Positions 17,531-26,323 of a DNA stretch of 64,000 nt are shown in pieces. The DNA is from Sphingomonas mollis (GTDB taxonomy: Bacteria > Pseudomonadota > Alphaproteobacteria > Sphingomonadales > Sphingomonadaceae), in contig NZ_JAELXS010000001.1 in assembly GCF_016427505.1 (NCBI RefSeq), forward strand, positions 682,001 to 746,000. The letters are read 5' to 3'. The notes below the pieces were generated by a model. That model was not told where the DNA came from, ran no database searches, and was given only the letters and a program-made list of their open reading frames with translations. The position numbers and the translations under genes were made by a program. How positions within the stretch are numbered: position 1 is the stretch's first letter; each line of letters starts with the position of its first letter.

Positions 17531-19627
17531 ATGGCGGAGTTCGAGCAGCGGGCCGGGTTGAGCGTCGCCGCGCCATTGGTGGCGTTTCTGGAAGACCGGG
17601 CGTTGCCGGGAACGGGGATCGCCGCGCCTGATTTCTGGGCGGGGCTGGCGGCGGTCTATGCGCGGTTCGCGCCGGAGAATGCGCGGCTGCTGGCGGTGCG
17701 CGATGCCATGCAGGCGCAACTTGATACTTGGCATGAGGCGCATGCGAGCGCGGAGATCGACCAGGGGAAGTATCAGGCGTTCCTGCGGTCGATCGGTTAT
17801 CTGGTCGAGGAGCCGGCGGCGTTTGCGATCGACCCCGCGAATGTCGACGCGGAGGTGGCGACGCTGGCGGGGCCGCAACTGGTCGTGCCGATCCTGAATG
17901 CGCGCTTCCTGTTGAACGCGGCGAATGCGCGCTGGGGGAGCCTGTACGATGCGCTGTACGGGACGGATGCCATTCCGGGCGAAGCAGCGGGCGGCGGATA
18001 TGACGCGGCGCGCGGGGCGGCGGTGATCGCGTGGGCGCGGGACTTTCTGGACCGGACGGTGCCGCTGGCGGCGGGTTCGTGGCGCGACTGGACAGGGAAG
18101 GCGCCGGTGCTGGCCGATCCGGCACAACTGATCGGGCGGGCGGGCGACAACTGGTTGCTGCGCCATCATGGGTTGCATATCGAACTGGTGATCGACGCCG
18201 CGCATCCGATCGGGCGCGATGATGCGGCGGGGCTGGCGGATGTCGTGCTGGAATCGGCGCTGAGCACGATCGCCGATCTGGAGGACTCGGTCGCGGCGGT
18301 GGATGCCGACGACAAGGTCGCGGCCTATGACAACTGGCTGGGGCTGATGACGGGGACGCTGTCGGCGTCGTTCGACAAGGCCGGACGGACGGTGGAGCGG
18401 CGGCTGGCGGCGGACCGCGACTATGTCGCGCCGGATGGCACGCAATTCACGCTGCCGGGGCGCAGCCTGATGTTCGTGCGCAATGTCGGGCATCTGATGA
18501 CGACGCCGGCGGTGCGGCTGGCCGACGGGAGCGAGGCGCCGGAGGGGATACTGGATGCGATCGTCACCAGCCTGATCGGATTGCATGACGTGCGGGGCGC
18601 GCGGCGGAACAGCCGGGCCGGGTCGATCTATATCGTGAAGCCCAAGATGCACGGGCCGGAAGAGGCCGCGTTCACCGACCGGCTGTTCGACGCGGTCGAG
18701 GATATGTTGGGTCTGGCGCGGCATACGATCAAGGTCGGGCTGATGGACGAGGAGCGGCGGACATCGGCCAATCTGGCGGCGTGCATCGCGGCGGTCCGGC
18801 ATCGGCTGGTGTTCATCAACACCGGCTTCCTCGATCGCACCGGCGACGAGATGCACAGCGCGATGCGAGCCGGGCCGATGATCCGCAAGAGCGAGATGAA
18901 GGGGGCGGCGTGGATCGGCGCGTATGAGGATCGCAACGTGCAGATCGGGCTGGCGTGCGGCCTGAGCGGGCGGGCGCAGATCGGCAAGGGCATGTGGGCG
19001 GCGCCCGACCGGATGGCGGATATGCTGGCGCAGAAGGTCGCGCATCCGATGACCGGCGCGTCCACCGCCTGGGTGCCGTCTCCGACCGCGGCGACGCTGC
19101 ACGCGACGCATTACCATGATGTCGATGTCGGTGCGCGACAGGCGGCGCGGGCGGGGGAGGTGCCGGCGTCGCTGGATGCGTTGCTGACGGTGCCGGTCGC
19201 AACCGGGCGGAACTGGAGGCCGGACGAGGTGCGCGAGGAGCTGGAAAATAATGCGCAGGGCATATTGGGCTATGTCGTGCGCTGGGTCGATCAGGGGGTG
19301 GGGTGTTCCAAGGTGCCCGACATCCATGATGTGGGGCTGATGGAGGATCGCGCAACGCTGCGCATCTCATCGCAGCATATGGCCAACTGGCTGCTCCACG
19401 GGGTGGCGACGGCGGACGAGGCGGAGGGGGCGCTCAGGCGGATGGCGGCCAGGGTCGATGCGCAGAATGCCGGCGATCCGCTGTACCGGCCGATGGCGGG
19501 GCGGGAGGATACGAGCCTCGCCTTTCAGGCGGCGCGGGCGCTGGTGTTCGAGGGGTTGGGGCAGCCCAATGGCTATACGGAACCGTTGCTGCACCGCTAT
19601 CGCCTGCGGGTGAAGGAGACGCGCTGA
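17531..19627 (+). CDS. glcB: Malate synthase G
   Basis: Condenses glyoxylate with acetyl-CoA to malate (glyoxylate shunt or glycolate use). The 698-residue monomeric G form shows the family blocks [65 protein letters not shown] and [17 protein letters not shown]. The ATG at 17531 has GGGAGG about 8 nt upstream; longer frames extend into the divergent promoter. No isocitrate lyase gene is in the window. The stop overlaps the start of the next gene (19625-19627 with ATG at 19627). Confidence 0.96.
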   Translation: MAEFEQRAGLSVAAPLVAFLEDRALPGTGIAAPDFWAGLAAVYARFAPENARLLAVRDAMQAQLDTWHEAHASAEIDQGKYQAFLRSIGYLVEEPAAFAIDPANVDAEVATLAGPQLVVPILNARFLLNAANARWGSLYDALYGTDAIPGEAAGGGYDAARGAAVIAWARDFLDRTVPLAAGSWRDWTGKAPVLADPAQLIGRAGDNWLLRHHGLHIELVIDAAHPIGRDDAAGLADVVLESALSTIADLEDSVAAVDADDKVAAYDNWLGLMTGTLSASFDKAGRTVERRLAADRDYVAPDGTQFTLPGRSLMFVRNVGHLMTTPAVRLADGSEAPEGILDAIVTSLIGLHDVRGARRNSRAGSIYIVKPKMHGPEEAAFTDRLFDAVEDMLGLARHTIKVGLMDEERRTSANLAACIAAVRHRLVFINTGFLDRTGDEMHSAMRAGPMIRKSEMKGAAWIGAYEDRNVQIGLACGLSGRAQIGKGMWAAPDRMADMLAQKVAHPMTGASTAWVPSPTAATLHATHYHDVDVGARQAARAGEVPASLDALLTVPVATGRNWRPDEVREELENNAQGILGYVVRWVDQGVGCSKVPDIHDVGLMEDRATLRISSQHMANWLLHGVATADEAEGALRRMAARVDAQNAGDPLYRPMAGREDTSLAFQAARALVFEGLGQPNGYTEPLLHRYRLRVKETR

Positions 19628-20157
19628 TGGCATTGTACGCGATCGACGGGAAGCGACCGGCATTGCCGGCGGACGGATCGGCGTGGATCGCACCCTCGGC
19701 CGACCTGATCGGCGAGGTGGTGCTGGGCCGCGACGTCGGCGTGTGGTTCGGCGCGGTGATCCGGGCGGACAACACCGCGATCGTCTTGGGGGACGGCACC
19801 AATGTGCAGGAGGGGGTGATGATGCACTCCGACCCCGGTTATCCGCTCACCGTGGGGCGGGGCTGCACGATCGGGCATCATGCGATCCTGCATGGCTGCA
19901 CCATCGGCGACGACGTGCTGGTCGGCATGGGCGCGACGGTGCTGAACGGTGCGACGATCGGCGACGGCTGCCTGATCGGCGCGGGAGCGCTGGTGACGGA
20001 GGGGAAGGTGTTTGCCACCGGGAGCCTGATCGTCGGCGCGCCGGCGCGGGCGGTGCGGACCCTGCCGCCCGAGGCGATCGGGAGACTGCGGTTGTCGGCG
20101 GCGCATTATGTCGCGCGGGCAAAGGCGTATGCGGCGGGGCTGGAACGGATCGGGTGA
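19627..20157 (+). CDS. Gamma-carbonic-anhydrase-like hexapeptide-repeat protein
   Basis: A 176-residue left-handed beta-helix protein with hexapeptide repeats (for example IGEVVLGRDVGVWFGAVIR and GATIGDGCLIGAGALV). Candidate zinc histidines lie in MMHSDPG and CTIGHHAILHGCTIGD, as in the gamma-CA/YrdA/PaaY group. Proteins of this group may bind metal and CoA esters, and only some are active carbonic anhydrases. One-base overlap with glcB indicates translational coupling, although a functional link with glyoxylate metabolism is not established. Confidence 0.88.
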   Translation: MALYAIDGKRPALPADGSAWIAPSADLIGEVVLGRDVGVWFGAVIRADNTAIVLGDGTNVQEGVMMHSDPGYPLTVGRGCTIGHHAILHGCTIGDDVLVGMGATVLNGATIGDGCLIGAGALVTEGKVFATGSLIVGAPARAVRTLPPEAIGRLRLSAAHYVARAKAYAAGLERIG

Positions 20158-20160
20158 GGA

Positions 20161-20352
20161 TCAGGACCGGATCAGGGCGATCACCGCATCGATCACCGTC
20201 ACCCCGGCCAGCGGCCCGAGGAACAGCATCAGCAGGTTGAACCCGAGTATCCACGCCAGTACCGATTCGCCCCGGCGGCTGATCCGCGGCGGCGGCGGTT
20301 TCGGCTGCCACGGTTCGGGCGGTGGCCAGGCATTGCGGAAATCGACGAACAT
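20161..20352 (-). CDS. Small single-TM protein with proline-rich N-terminus
   Basis: A 63-residue protein starting MFVDFRNAWPPPEPWQPKPP, then an Arg-Arg-Gly stretch and one or two hydrophobic segments (about 30-60). It is not recognised. It converges on the carbonic-anhydrase-like gene with 3 nt between the stops. A longer start at 20409 gives a non-hydrophobic leader and seems unlikely. Confidence 0.5.
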   Translation of the reverse strand: MFVDFRNAWPPPEPWQPKPPPPRISRRGESVLAWILGFNLLMLFLGPLAGVTVIDAVIALIRS

Positions 20353-20483
20353 GCTCGGGTGCTCCGATCGGCGTAGGGCATCTTCGCATTGCCGGGGCCG
20401 GGGCGACAAGCATTGTTTGTTGGTTGCTTGACCTAATTCCCAGTCGGTCCATAGGTTTTGGCCGTCTGTGTCGGGGGATCGTC

Positions 20484-21284
20484 ATGCGGTGTTTGAGTAT
20501 AGCGCTGGCGTGTCTGGCGATGACGGGGTGCAGCAAGGCACCCGACGGGAACAGCCCCGGCGAGACGACGACGAATGCAAGCGGTGTCGCCTTTGCCTAT
20601 CGCTATGCGTTTCGCCTTCCCTCGAACCGGATCGCCGACGCGCAGGAAGCGCAGGCCGAGGCGTGCGAACGACTGGCGCCGGGGCAATGCCGGATTACCG
20701 GCATGACCTATCGGCTGGACGATTCGGGGCAGGTCGTGGCCAGCCTCGATGTGCGGGTCGCGGCGACTGTCGCGCGTGCATTCGGCCGGCGCGGCGTACA
20801 GGGGGTGGAGCGGGCCGGCGGAGCGCTGACGGGGGCGGAGATCACCGGCACCGATGCGGCGCCAGCGATCGCCACGGCGCAGGAGGGTACGGCCGACGCG
20901 CAAACCGATATGGCTGAGATCGACCGGCAACTCGCCCGATCCGACCTGTCGACAAGGCTGCGCAGCGAACTGACGGCCCGGCGGGCGGAGCTTGTTGCCC
21001 GCCGCCGGGAAAGCGCCGTCGCGATGATCGATGCGCAGGCGAGCGTCGCCACGACGCCGATCCGTTTCGACTATGCCGCCGGTGCCGGCGTCGGCTTGAC
21101 GGCGCGTCTGGGCGAGGCGGCGCAGGCGGGGTTCTGGTCGTTGACGTGGACGTTGATCTCGGTGCTCACGGTCGTCGCGTATCTGGGGCCGCCGCTGTTG
21201 CTGCTGGTCCTGTTGGGGGTGTTTTGGGACCGTATGGGCCGGCGCTGGTGGGGGCGGGTGTTTCCGGGCGGACGGGCCGAATGA
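20484..21284 (+). CDS. Lipoprotein with C-terminal membrane segment (DUF4349-like, tentative)
   Basis: A 266-residue protein. MRCLSIALACLAMTGC is a lipoprotein signal with the lipid-accepting cysteine at 16. The middle contains a ferredoxin-like-fold-looking stretch (TYRLDDSGQVVASLDVRV) and a charged probable coiled coil (about 145-190: DRQLARSDLSTRLRSELTA). A strong hydrophobic segment near the C-terminus (about 215-250) ends in basic residues. The order of signal, central domain, coiled coil and TM resembles the DUF4349 family, but I hold this loosely. The function is unknown. It stands alone on the plus strand. Confidence 0.65.
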   Translation: MRCLSIALACLAMTGCSKAPDGNSPGETTTNASGVAFAYRYAFRLPSNRIADAQEAQAEACERLAPGQCRITGMTYRLDDSGQVVASLDVRVAATVARAFGRRGVQGVERAGGALTGAEITGTDAAPAIATAQEGTADAQTDMAEIDRQLARSDLSTRLRSELTARRAELVARRRESAVAMIDAQASVATTPIRFDYAAGAGVGLTARLGEAAQAGFWSLTWTLISVLTVVAYLGPPLLLLVLLGVFWDRMGRRWWGRVFPGGRAE

Positions 21285-21426
21285 CTGGGGGGACCCGAGA
21301 GGGTGGATAAGCCGTGTGCCTCCCATCATGAATCCCTGTCATAGGGTCATGCACTTTATACCCTCTTCTTCATAGCGGAGACGGGCGTTAGCCCTGTCGA
21401 CAGCAATGAGCCGTGGAGACAAGGTG

Positions 21427-21897
21427 ATGAGGGCGATATCGAAGATGCTGGGGCCGATCGCCTTGGGTGTGGCCGTGCTCGGCGCGGGGCAGCCTGTGGT
21501 TGCCCAGACCGCCGCCCGGACGAGCGGGGCGGAGCGGACGCTGATCGAGCTGTCGCGCCAGAAATGGCGGTGGATGGCCGAGCGGAACGTCGATGCGTTG
21601 GCCAAGCTGTTCGATGACCAGGCGATCTTCGTCCATATGAGCAGGACGATGACCAAGCCGCAGGAGCTGGAGGTCATCAGCAGCAGGAATATCGAATATA
21701 GACAGGCGGATATCAAGGATATCTCGGTCAGGTTCGTCGGTGATACGGCGATCGTCGCCAGCCGCATCGACCTGCATGCGATCGTTCGTGGAGAGGTGGC
21801 CGACAATCCGTTTTCGGTGACCGAAACCTATGTGAAACAGCGCGGCGACTGGAAGCTGGGGGCGCTGGTCTTCTCGAAACGCTCCGTCCCGAACTGA
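21427..21897 (+). CDS. Exported NTF2/SnoaL-like protein (DUF4440 type)
   Basis: A 156-residue protein with a cleavable signal peptide ending near VVAQTAA. The mature part has the cone-shaped NTF2-like pattern: an N-terminal helix (RTLIELSRQKWRWMAERN), DALAKLFDDQAIFVHM, and the C-terminal strands VTETYVKQRGDWKLGALVFSK. DUF4440 members are often of unknown activity. The ATG at 21427 has GGAG 8 nt before it, preferred over the ATG at 21406. It converges on the sugar porter gene. Confidence 0.75.
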   Translation: MRAISKMLGPIALGVAVLGAGQPVVAQTAARTSGAERTLIELSRQKWRWMAERNVDALAKLFDDQAIFVHMSRTMTKPQELEVISSRNIEYRQADIKDISVRFVGDTAIVASRIDLHAIVRGEVADNPFSVTETYVKQRGDWKLGALVFSKRSVPN

Positions 21898-21964
21898 GCG
21901 GCGAGGGAGCCAAGCCGACCCGCCCCCGCCGGACGGCAGGGGCGGGCGGTGCAGGGGGCGGCGA

Positions 21965-23371
21965 TCAGCCCTGCATGTCCTCCAGCTCGCGGCCGCGGGT
22001 TTCCTGGACCATCGCCTTCACGAAGAAGAACGAGACCAGCGCCGCCAGCGTGTAGAGCAGGTAGGTGATCGACAGGCCGGGCGAGAGGACCATCGACGGG
22101 AAGCTGACCGCGATGGCGGCGTTGGCGATCCACTGCGCGAACCCGGAGACGGCGAGGGCGGAACCGCGGATCTGGGTGGGGAACATCTCGCCCAGCATCA
22201 CCCACATCACCGGACCCCAGCTGACGTTGAAGAAGATGACGTAAAGGTTGGCGGCGACCAGCGCGATGACGCCGGCGTTGCCGGGCAGGGTGACGCCGGT
22301 GCCGGATGCGCCGGGGACCGAGGTGGAAAAGGCCCAGGCGACGGTGGCGAGCGTCACGGTCATGCCGGCCGAGCCGATCAGCAGCAGCGGCTTGCGGCCG
22401 ATCCTGTCGATCAGCGCGATCGTCAGCAGGCAGGCGCCAATCGAGAGTGCCCCGGACAGGATGTTGATCTGGAGCGCGTTATCCTCGGTGAAGCCGACCG
22501 CTTCCCACAGTGTCGCACCGTAATAGAAGACGACGTTGATGCCGACGAGCTGCTGGAACACGGCGAGGCCGATGCCGACCCACAGGATCGGGCGGATTTT
22601 GCCGCTGGTCTTGTCGATCAGGTCCGACAGGCGGGGCTTGTGGTGATCGGCGGACAGGCTGGCGCGGATTTCGGCGACCTTGCGGGTGGCCTCGGCCGGG
22701 CCGAACAGGCGGGTGAGGACGCCCTGCGCGTCTGCATCGCGACCGCGCACGACGAGGTAGCGGGGGCTTTCGGGGATGAAGAACAGGGCGATAAAATAGA
22801 TCGCGGCGGGAATGACCTGAAGCCAGAACATCCAGCGCCATGCCTCGTACCCGGCCCAGAACATCGCGGTCGATCCGCCGGCGTAGCGGGCGACGAGGAA
22901 GTTGGCGACAAAGGCACCGGTGAGGCCGGAGATAATCATCACCTGCTGCACGCTCGACAGGCGGCCGCGCACACGGGCGGGGGTGACTTCGGAGATATAG
23001 ACCGGGCTGGTGACGCTGGCGGCGCCGACGCCGAGGCCGCCGATGATACGGGCGATGATGAAGATCGCGGAGGAACCGGCGGCACCGGCCAGCAGCGCGC
23101 TGACGATGAACAGGACGGCGGCAAGCATCATGGTGTTGCGGCGGCCGATCAGGTCGGCGAGGCGGCCGGCGGTGAACGCACCGATCGACGAGCCGACGAG
23201 GATCGCGCCGACATTGATGCCGATGCCCAGCCGGCCAAGATCGAACGCAGCCTCGATCCCCTTTTGCGTGCCGTTGATGACGCCGGAGTCATAGCCGAAC
23301 ATGAACCCGCCGATCGTCGCGACCGCGACGATCAGGCCGATCAGCCCGTTATTGACCTGTCTTGCTTCCAC
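21965..23371 (-). CDS. Sugar porter of the major facilitator superfamily (XylE-like)
   Basis: A 468-residue, 12-TM sugar:H+ symporter. Family signatures: GYDSGVING in TM1, DLIGRRNTM (loop 2-3), PVYISEVTPARVRGRL, PESPRYLV after TM6, QQLVGINVVFYYG in TM7, DRIGRKPLL, and QETRGRELEDM at the end of TM12. The start is GTG with AGAGAGGAAG upstream. It lies 57 nt downstream of xylC on the same strand as the xyl genes, so xylose is the likely substrate; specificity is inferred from context. Confidence 0.88.
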   Translation of the reverse strand: MEARQVNNGLIGLIVAVATIGGFMFGYDSGVINGTQKGIEAAFDLGRLGIGINVGAILVGSSIGAFTAGRLADLIGRRNTMMLAAVLFIVSALLAGAAGSSAIFIIARIIGGLGVGAASVTSPVYISEVTPARVRGRLSSVQQVMIISGLTGAFVANFLVARYAGGSTAMFWAGYEAWRWMFWLQVIPAAIYFIALFFIPESPRYLVVRGRDADAQGVLTRLFGPAEATRKVAEIRASLSADHHKPRLSDLIDKTSGKIRPILWVGIGLAVFQQLVGINVVFYYGATLWEAVGFTEDNALQINILSGALSIGACLLTIALIDRIGRKPLLLIGSAGMTVTLATVAWAFSTSVPGASGTGVTLPGNAGVIALVAANLYVIFFNVSWGPVMWVMLGEMFPTQIRGSALAVSGFAQWIANAAIAVSFPSMVLSPGLSITYLLYTLAALVSFFFVKAMVQETRGRELEDMQG

Positions 23372-23428
23372 TTTGGTGCTTCCTCTCTGTTACGCCTCCC
23401 ACCAGTCGATTGGGGACGCTTGATTTTT

Positions 23429-24292
23429 TCAGGCCGCTCTGAGTGGCGGTTTGGCAGGGATGTCGACCCGGAAGGTGAAGATGTCGCCGGCCAGCGGCTG
23501 GGCGGCGAGCGCGGTATCGTCGAGGCCTTGGCGGGCGGTCGTCGCGTATGCGGTGCGGCCATCGGGGCCGCCGAGTGCGATCTTGGTGATGTTGGCGACG
23601 GGAAACTCGACCACGTCGGTCAGCGTGCCGTCGGGCGCATAGCGGCGGGCTTCCCAGCCGCTGTAGAGGCCGAGCCAGACGCCGCCTTCCGCATCGCAGA
23701 TCGCGCCGTCGGGATAGCCGTCGTCCATGTGGAACGTCAGGAAGGTCTCGCCTGCGCCCAGCGTGCCGTCGGGCGACAGCGGGTGGACGGTGATGCGCTT
23801 GCCGATGGTATCGACGTGATAGAGGCGGTCGCCGGCCGGGCTGATCGCGGGTCCGTTGGTGATTGCGACGGGATCGGCACCGCTGTCGGTGACGGTGGTG
23901 CCGTCGAGGCGATAGAGGCGACCGCTGAGCGCGGCCTCGTCATTGTCCATCGTGCCGAACCAGATGCGACCGGCGGGATCGAGCGCGGCGTCGTTCAGGC
24001 GGTTGGCGGGCAAATCAGTATCGACGCCGGCGATCGGAACGAACGTGCCGGTGGCGGGATCGAAGCGATGCGGGCCGGAGCGAAGGCCGGCGACGAACTT
24101 GCCCGGTTCGGCGGGAAGCACCCAGCCGACCATCTCGGGCGCCGGCCAGTGATCGAGCGCGCCGGTGGCGGGATCGTGGCGATAGATGCGTTGTTGTTTG
24201 ATATCGACGAACCAAAGCGCTTCATCGACCCAGATTGGTCCCTCGCCCAGCGTCGCACCAACCGTAAGTGCGTGTTCTGCCTTGATGTTCAT
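23429..24292 (-). CDS. xylC: Xylonolactonase (SMP-30/gluconolactonase family)
   Basis: Hydrolyses D-xylono-lactone in the oxidative (Weimberg) xylose pathway. The 287-residue six-bladed propeller shows the family metal-binding positions in LGEGPIWVDEALWFVDI, NRLNDAALDPAGRIWFGTMD and DGYPDGAICDAEGGVW. The function is assigned by context: the start overlaps the xylB stop by ATGA (24289-24292), in the same order as in Caulobacter. The alternative is a general sugar lactonase. The longer 339-codon frame runs back into xylB and was rejected. Confidence 0.88.
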   Translation of the reverse strand: MNIKAEHALTVGATLGEGPIWVDEALWFVDIKQQRIYRHDPATGALDHWPAPEMVGWVLPAEPGKFVAGLRSGPHRFDPATGTFVPIAGVDTDLPANRLNDAALDPAGRIWFGTMDNDEAALSGRLYRLDGTTVTDSGADPVAITNGPAISPAGDRLYHVDTIGKRITVHPLSPDGTLGAGETFLTFHMDDGYPDGAICDAEGGVWLGLYSGWEARRYAPDGTLTDVVEFPVANITKIALGGPDGRTAYATTARQGLDDTALAAQPLAGDIFTFRVDIPAKPPLRAA

Positions 24293-25050
24293 CGCCACCC
24301 CGCATCGATAAAATAATCGTGGCCGGTACACATACGCGCATCGTCTGACGCAAGGAACAGGACCAGTGCGGCGACGTCGGCCGGCTGGATGCGGCCGTCG
24401 AGGCATTGCGCGGCGACGATCTCCGCCTCGCCCTTTGGCGTGTACCATTTCTCCTGACGGGGGGTCTGGACGTTGCCGGGGACGATCGTGTTGACGCGGA
24501 TATTGTCGCGGCCGAGATCGCGGGCGAGGCTGCGCGTCAGGCCCTCGATCGCCGCCTTGCAGGTCTGGTAGAGGATCAGGTCGGGCAGCGCGAGGTGCCA
24601 GCTGATCGACCCGAAGTTCAGGATCGCGCCGCCGCCCGCACGCTTCATCGCCGGCACCACGGCCTTGGCGGCGAAGAACTGGTGACGCAGATTCACGTTC
24701 AGGCGCTGGTCCCAGTATTCGGGGGTCACGTCGTCGATCGAATGGCGGTCGTCGTTGCCGGCGTTGTTGATGAGGATATCGACGCCGCCCAGCGCGGTTT
24801 CCAGATCGGCGAAGACGGTGGCGAGCTGGTCCAGATCCGTCAGGTCGCAGTGGCGATAGACGGGGGCGTGGCGCGCAGGCGGTGACAGGCGATCGACCAG
24901 CGCGGCGCTGTCGGCATCGGCGATATCGACGAAGGCGACATGCGCGCCCTGCTGCACGAAGGCGGTGACGAGACCCTCGCCGATGCCCGATCCGCCGCCG
25001 GTGACGATGACGCGCTTGTCGATGAGGCTGGGGTAATGCGCGGTGGTCAT
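24289..25050 (-). CDS. xylB: D-xylose 1-dehydrogenase (short-chain dehydrogenase)
   Basis: Oxidises D-xylose to xylonolactone with NAD+. A 253-residue SDR with the cofactor motif TGGGSGIG (about 18-25), NNAGNDDRH, and the catalytic Ser in NFGSISWH with YQTCK as the YxxxK pair. Segments such as DIADADS, EKWYTPKGEAEIVAAQCL and the C-terminal LFLASDDARMCTGHDYFIDAGWR region (recalled, not aligned) look very close to Caulobacter XylB. Translationally coupled on both sides (xylX stop/xylB start at 25047-25050 and xylB stop/xylC start). Start at 25050 gives the family N-terminus. Confidence 0.92.
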   Translation of the reverse strand: MTTAHYPSLIDKRVIVTGGGSGIGEGLVTAFVQQGAHVAFVDIADADSAALVDRLSPPARHAPVYRHCDLTDLDQLATVFADLETALGGVDILINNAGNDDRHSIDDVTPEYWDQRLNVNLRHQFFAAKAVVPAMKRAGGGAILNFGSISWHLALPDLILYQTCKAAIEGLTRSLARDLGRDNIRVNTIVPGNVQTPRQEKWYTPKGEAEIVAAQCLDGRIQPADVAALVLFLASDDARMCTGHDYFIDAGWR

Positions 25051-26198
25051 GCCGTGAGCAGACCGCGTTTGGCGAGGTTGCGCATCAGGTCGCCGAGGCC
25101 GAATTGCCACGGTGGCGCTTGGTCGCAGGTGGTGACGGGGTTGCTGAGCGTGCCGAGGCGATCGTTGCTGATCGTCACCACGTCGCCGACCTTGTGCGTG
25201 AAACCACGGCCGGGGTGGTCGCGATCCTGCGTCGGGGCGAACAGCGTGCCGAGGAACAGGACGAAGCCGTCGGGATAATGATGCTCGCTGAGCGACTGGG
25301 CGAGCAGGTCCTCCGGATCGCGGCTGATCTCACGCATCGAACTGGCGCCATTCAGGACATAACCGTCCTCGCCCTCGATCCGCAGCGCGATCTGCGCGTC
25401 GCGGACGTCGTCCATGGTGAAGCCGGCGTCGAACAGGCGGATGAGGGGGCCGAGCGAGCAGGAGGCGTTGTTGTCCTTCGCCTTGCTGAGCAACAGTGCG
25501 GAGCGCCCCTCGAAATCGCGGAGGTTCACGTCATTGCCGAGCGTCGCGCCGACCGCATGGCCATGCGCGTCGGCGAGCAGGACGACTTCGGGTTCGGGGT
25601 TGTTCCAGGTGGAATCGGAGCGGATGCCGATCGGGGCGCCGCAGCCGACGGTGGAGAGGACGGGGGACTTGGTGAAGATTTCCGCATCCGGGCCGATCGC
25701 GACCTCCAGATATTGCGACCACATGCCGCCGTCGATCAGGGCGTCCTTGAGCGTGGCGGCCTGTTCGGAGCCGGGGATGACCGAGCCGATGCTGCCGCCG
25801 AGCGCGGCTTCGAGGCGACCACGGACTTCGGCGGCGCGGGTGTAGTCGCCGCGGGCCTGTTCCTCGATCACGCGTTCCAGCGCGGAGACGGCGAAGGTGA
25901 CGCCGGCGGCCTTCACGCATTGCAGGTCGATCGGGCTGAGCAGGCGGACGGGCGCGTCGCTGTCCGGCGACGGGCCGACATCGAGCAGGTCGCCGAGCGA
26001 TGTGCCGGCGGCAGTGTCGAACGAGCCGCCGGCGACGAGCGCCGAGACGGTGGGGGCGACGGGCGTCATGTCATAGGCGATGCCGGCGGCGACGATGATC
26101 GGGGTCGGGCCTTCGCCGCGATCGATCCGGCCGACGAACAGACCCTGTCGCCAGTCGGCCGGCAACGCGCTTTCCAGCGCGAACGATTGGTGTGCCAT
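25047..26198 (-). CDS. xylX: 2-Keto-3-deoxy-D-xylonate dehydratase (FAH family)
   Basis: Dehydrates 2-keto-3-deoxy-xylonate to alpha-ketoglutarate semialdehyde. The 383-residue protein has a C-terminal fumarylacetoacetate-hydrolase-fold domain with NNPEPEVVLL, LGNDVNLRDFEGRSALLLSK and the FTHKVGDVVTIS end. The region QCVKAAGVTFAVSALERVIEE also matches Caulobacter XylX as I remember it. AGGAAGAGG lies 4-5 nt before the ATG at 26198. It is the first gene of the coupled run xylX-xylB-xylC plus a sugar porter. The partner genes xylD (xylonate dehydratase) and xylA (semialdehyde dehydrogenase) are missing here. Confidence 0.92.
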   Translation of the reverse strand: MAHQSFALESALPADWRQGLFVGRIDRGEGPTPIIVAAGIAYDMTPVAPTVSALVAGGSFDTAAGTSLGDLLDVGPSPDSDAPVRLLSPIDLQCVKAAGVTFAVSALERVIEEQARGDYTRAAEVRGRLEAALGGSIGSVIPGSEQAATLKDALIDGGMWSQYLEVAIGPDAEIFTKSPVLSTVGCGAPIGIRSDSTWNNPEPEVVLLADAHGHAVGATLGNDVNLRDFEGRSALLLSKAKDNNASCSLGPLIRLFDAGFTMDDVRDAQIALRIEGEDGYVLNGASSMREISRDPEDLLAQSLSEHHYPDGFVLFLGTLFAPTQDRDHPGRGFTHKVGDVVTISNDRLGTLSNPVTTCDQAPPWQFGLGDLMRNLAKRGLLTA

Positions 26199-26223
26199 GC
26201 GATCCTCTTCCTGCTTTGGTAGC

Positions 26224-26252
26224 GGTATCGCGTCGGTATCGGGGATCGTCAA
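26224..26252 (-). promoter_or_regulatory. Predicted promoter and direct repeats upstream of xylX
   Basis: On the minus strand TTGACG (26252-26247) and GATACC (26229-26224) are separated by exactly 17 bp, a good sigma-70-like promoter 26 bp before the xylX start. CGGTATCG occurs on the plus strand at 26223-26230 and 26234-26241, 11 bp apart (one helical turn), with a weaker CGGTATGG at 26258-26265. These could be sites for a regulator of xylose use. Confidence 0.55.
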
Positions 26253-26293
26253 GCGATCGGTATGGTTTTGGTTCGATCGGGTTGGATGCAGTT

Positions 26294-26311
26294 CCCCGGC
26301 GGAGGCCGGGG
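26294..26311. terminator. GC-rich hairpin after phoX
   Basis: CCCCGGC and GCCGGGG form a 7-bp stem with loop GGAG, 12 bp past the phoX stop on the minus strand. There is no U-run, so it may be a weak terminator. The same CCGGCGGAGGCCGGGG unit is found at 34037-34056. Confidence 0.45.
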
Positions 26312-26323
26312 AGCGGATTAGGC

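Noticed and set aside
17288..19327. 679-codon minus-strand frame opposite malate synthase G
   Set aside because: Low-complexity Arg/Pro/His sequence without motifs; glcB has full family signatures on the plus strand.
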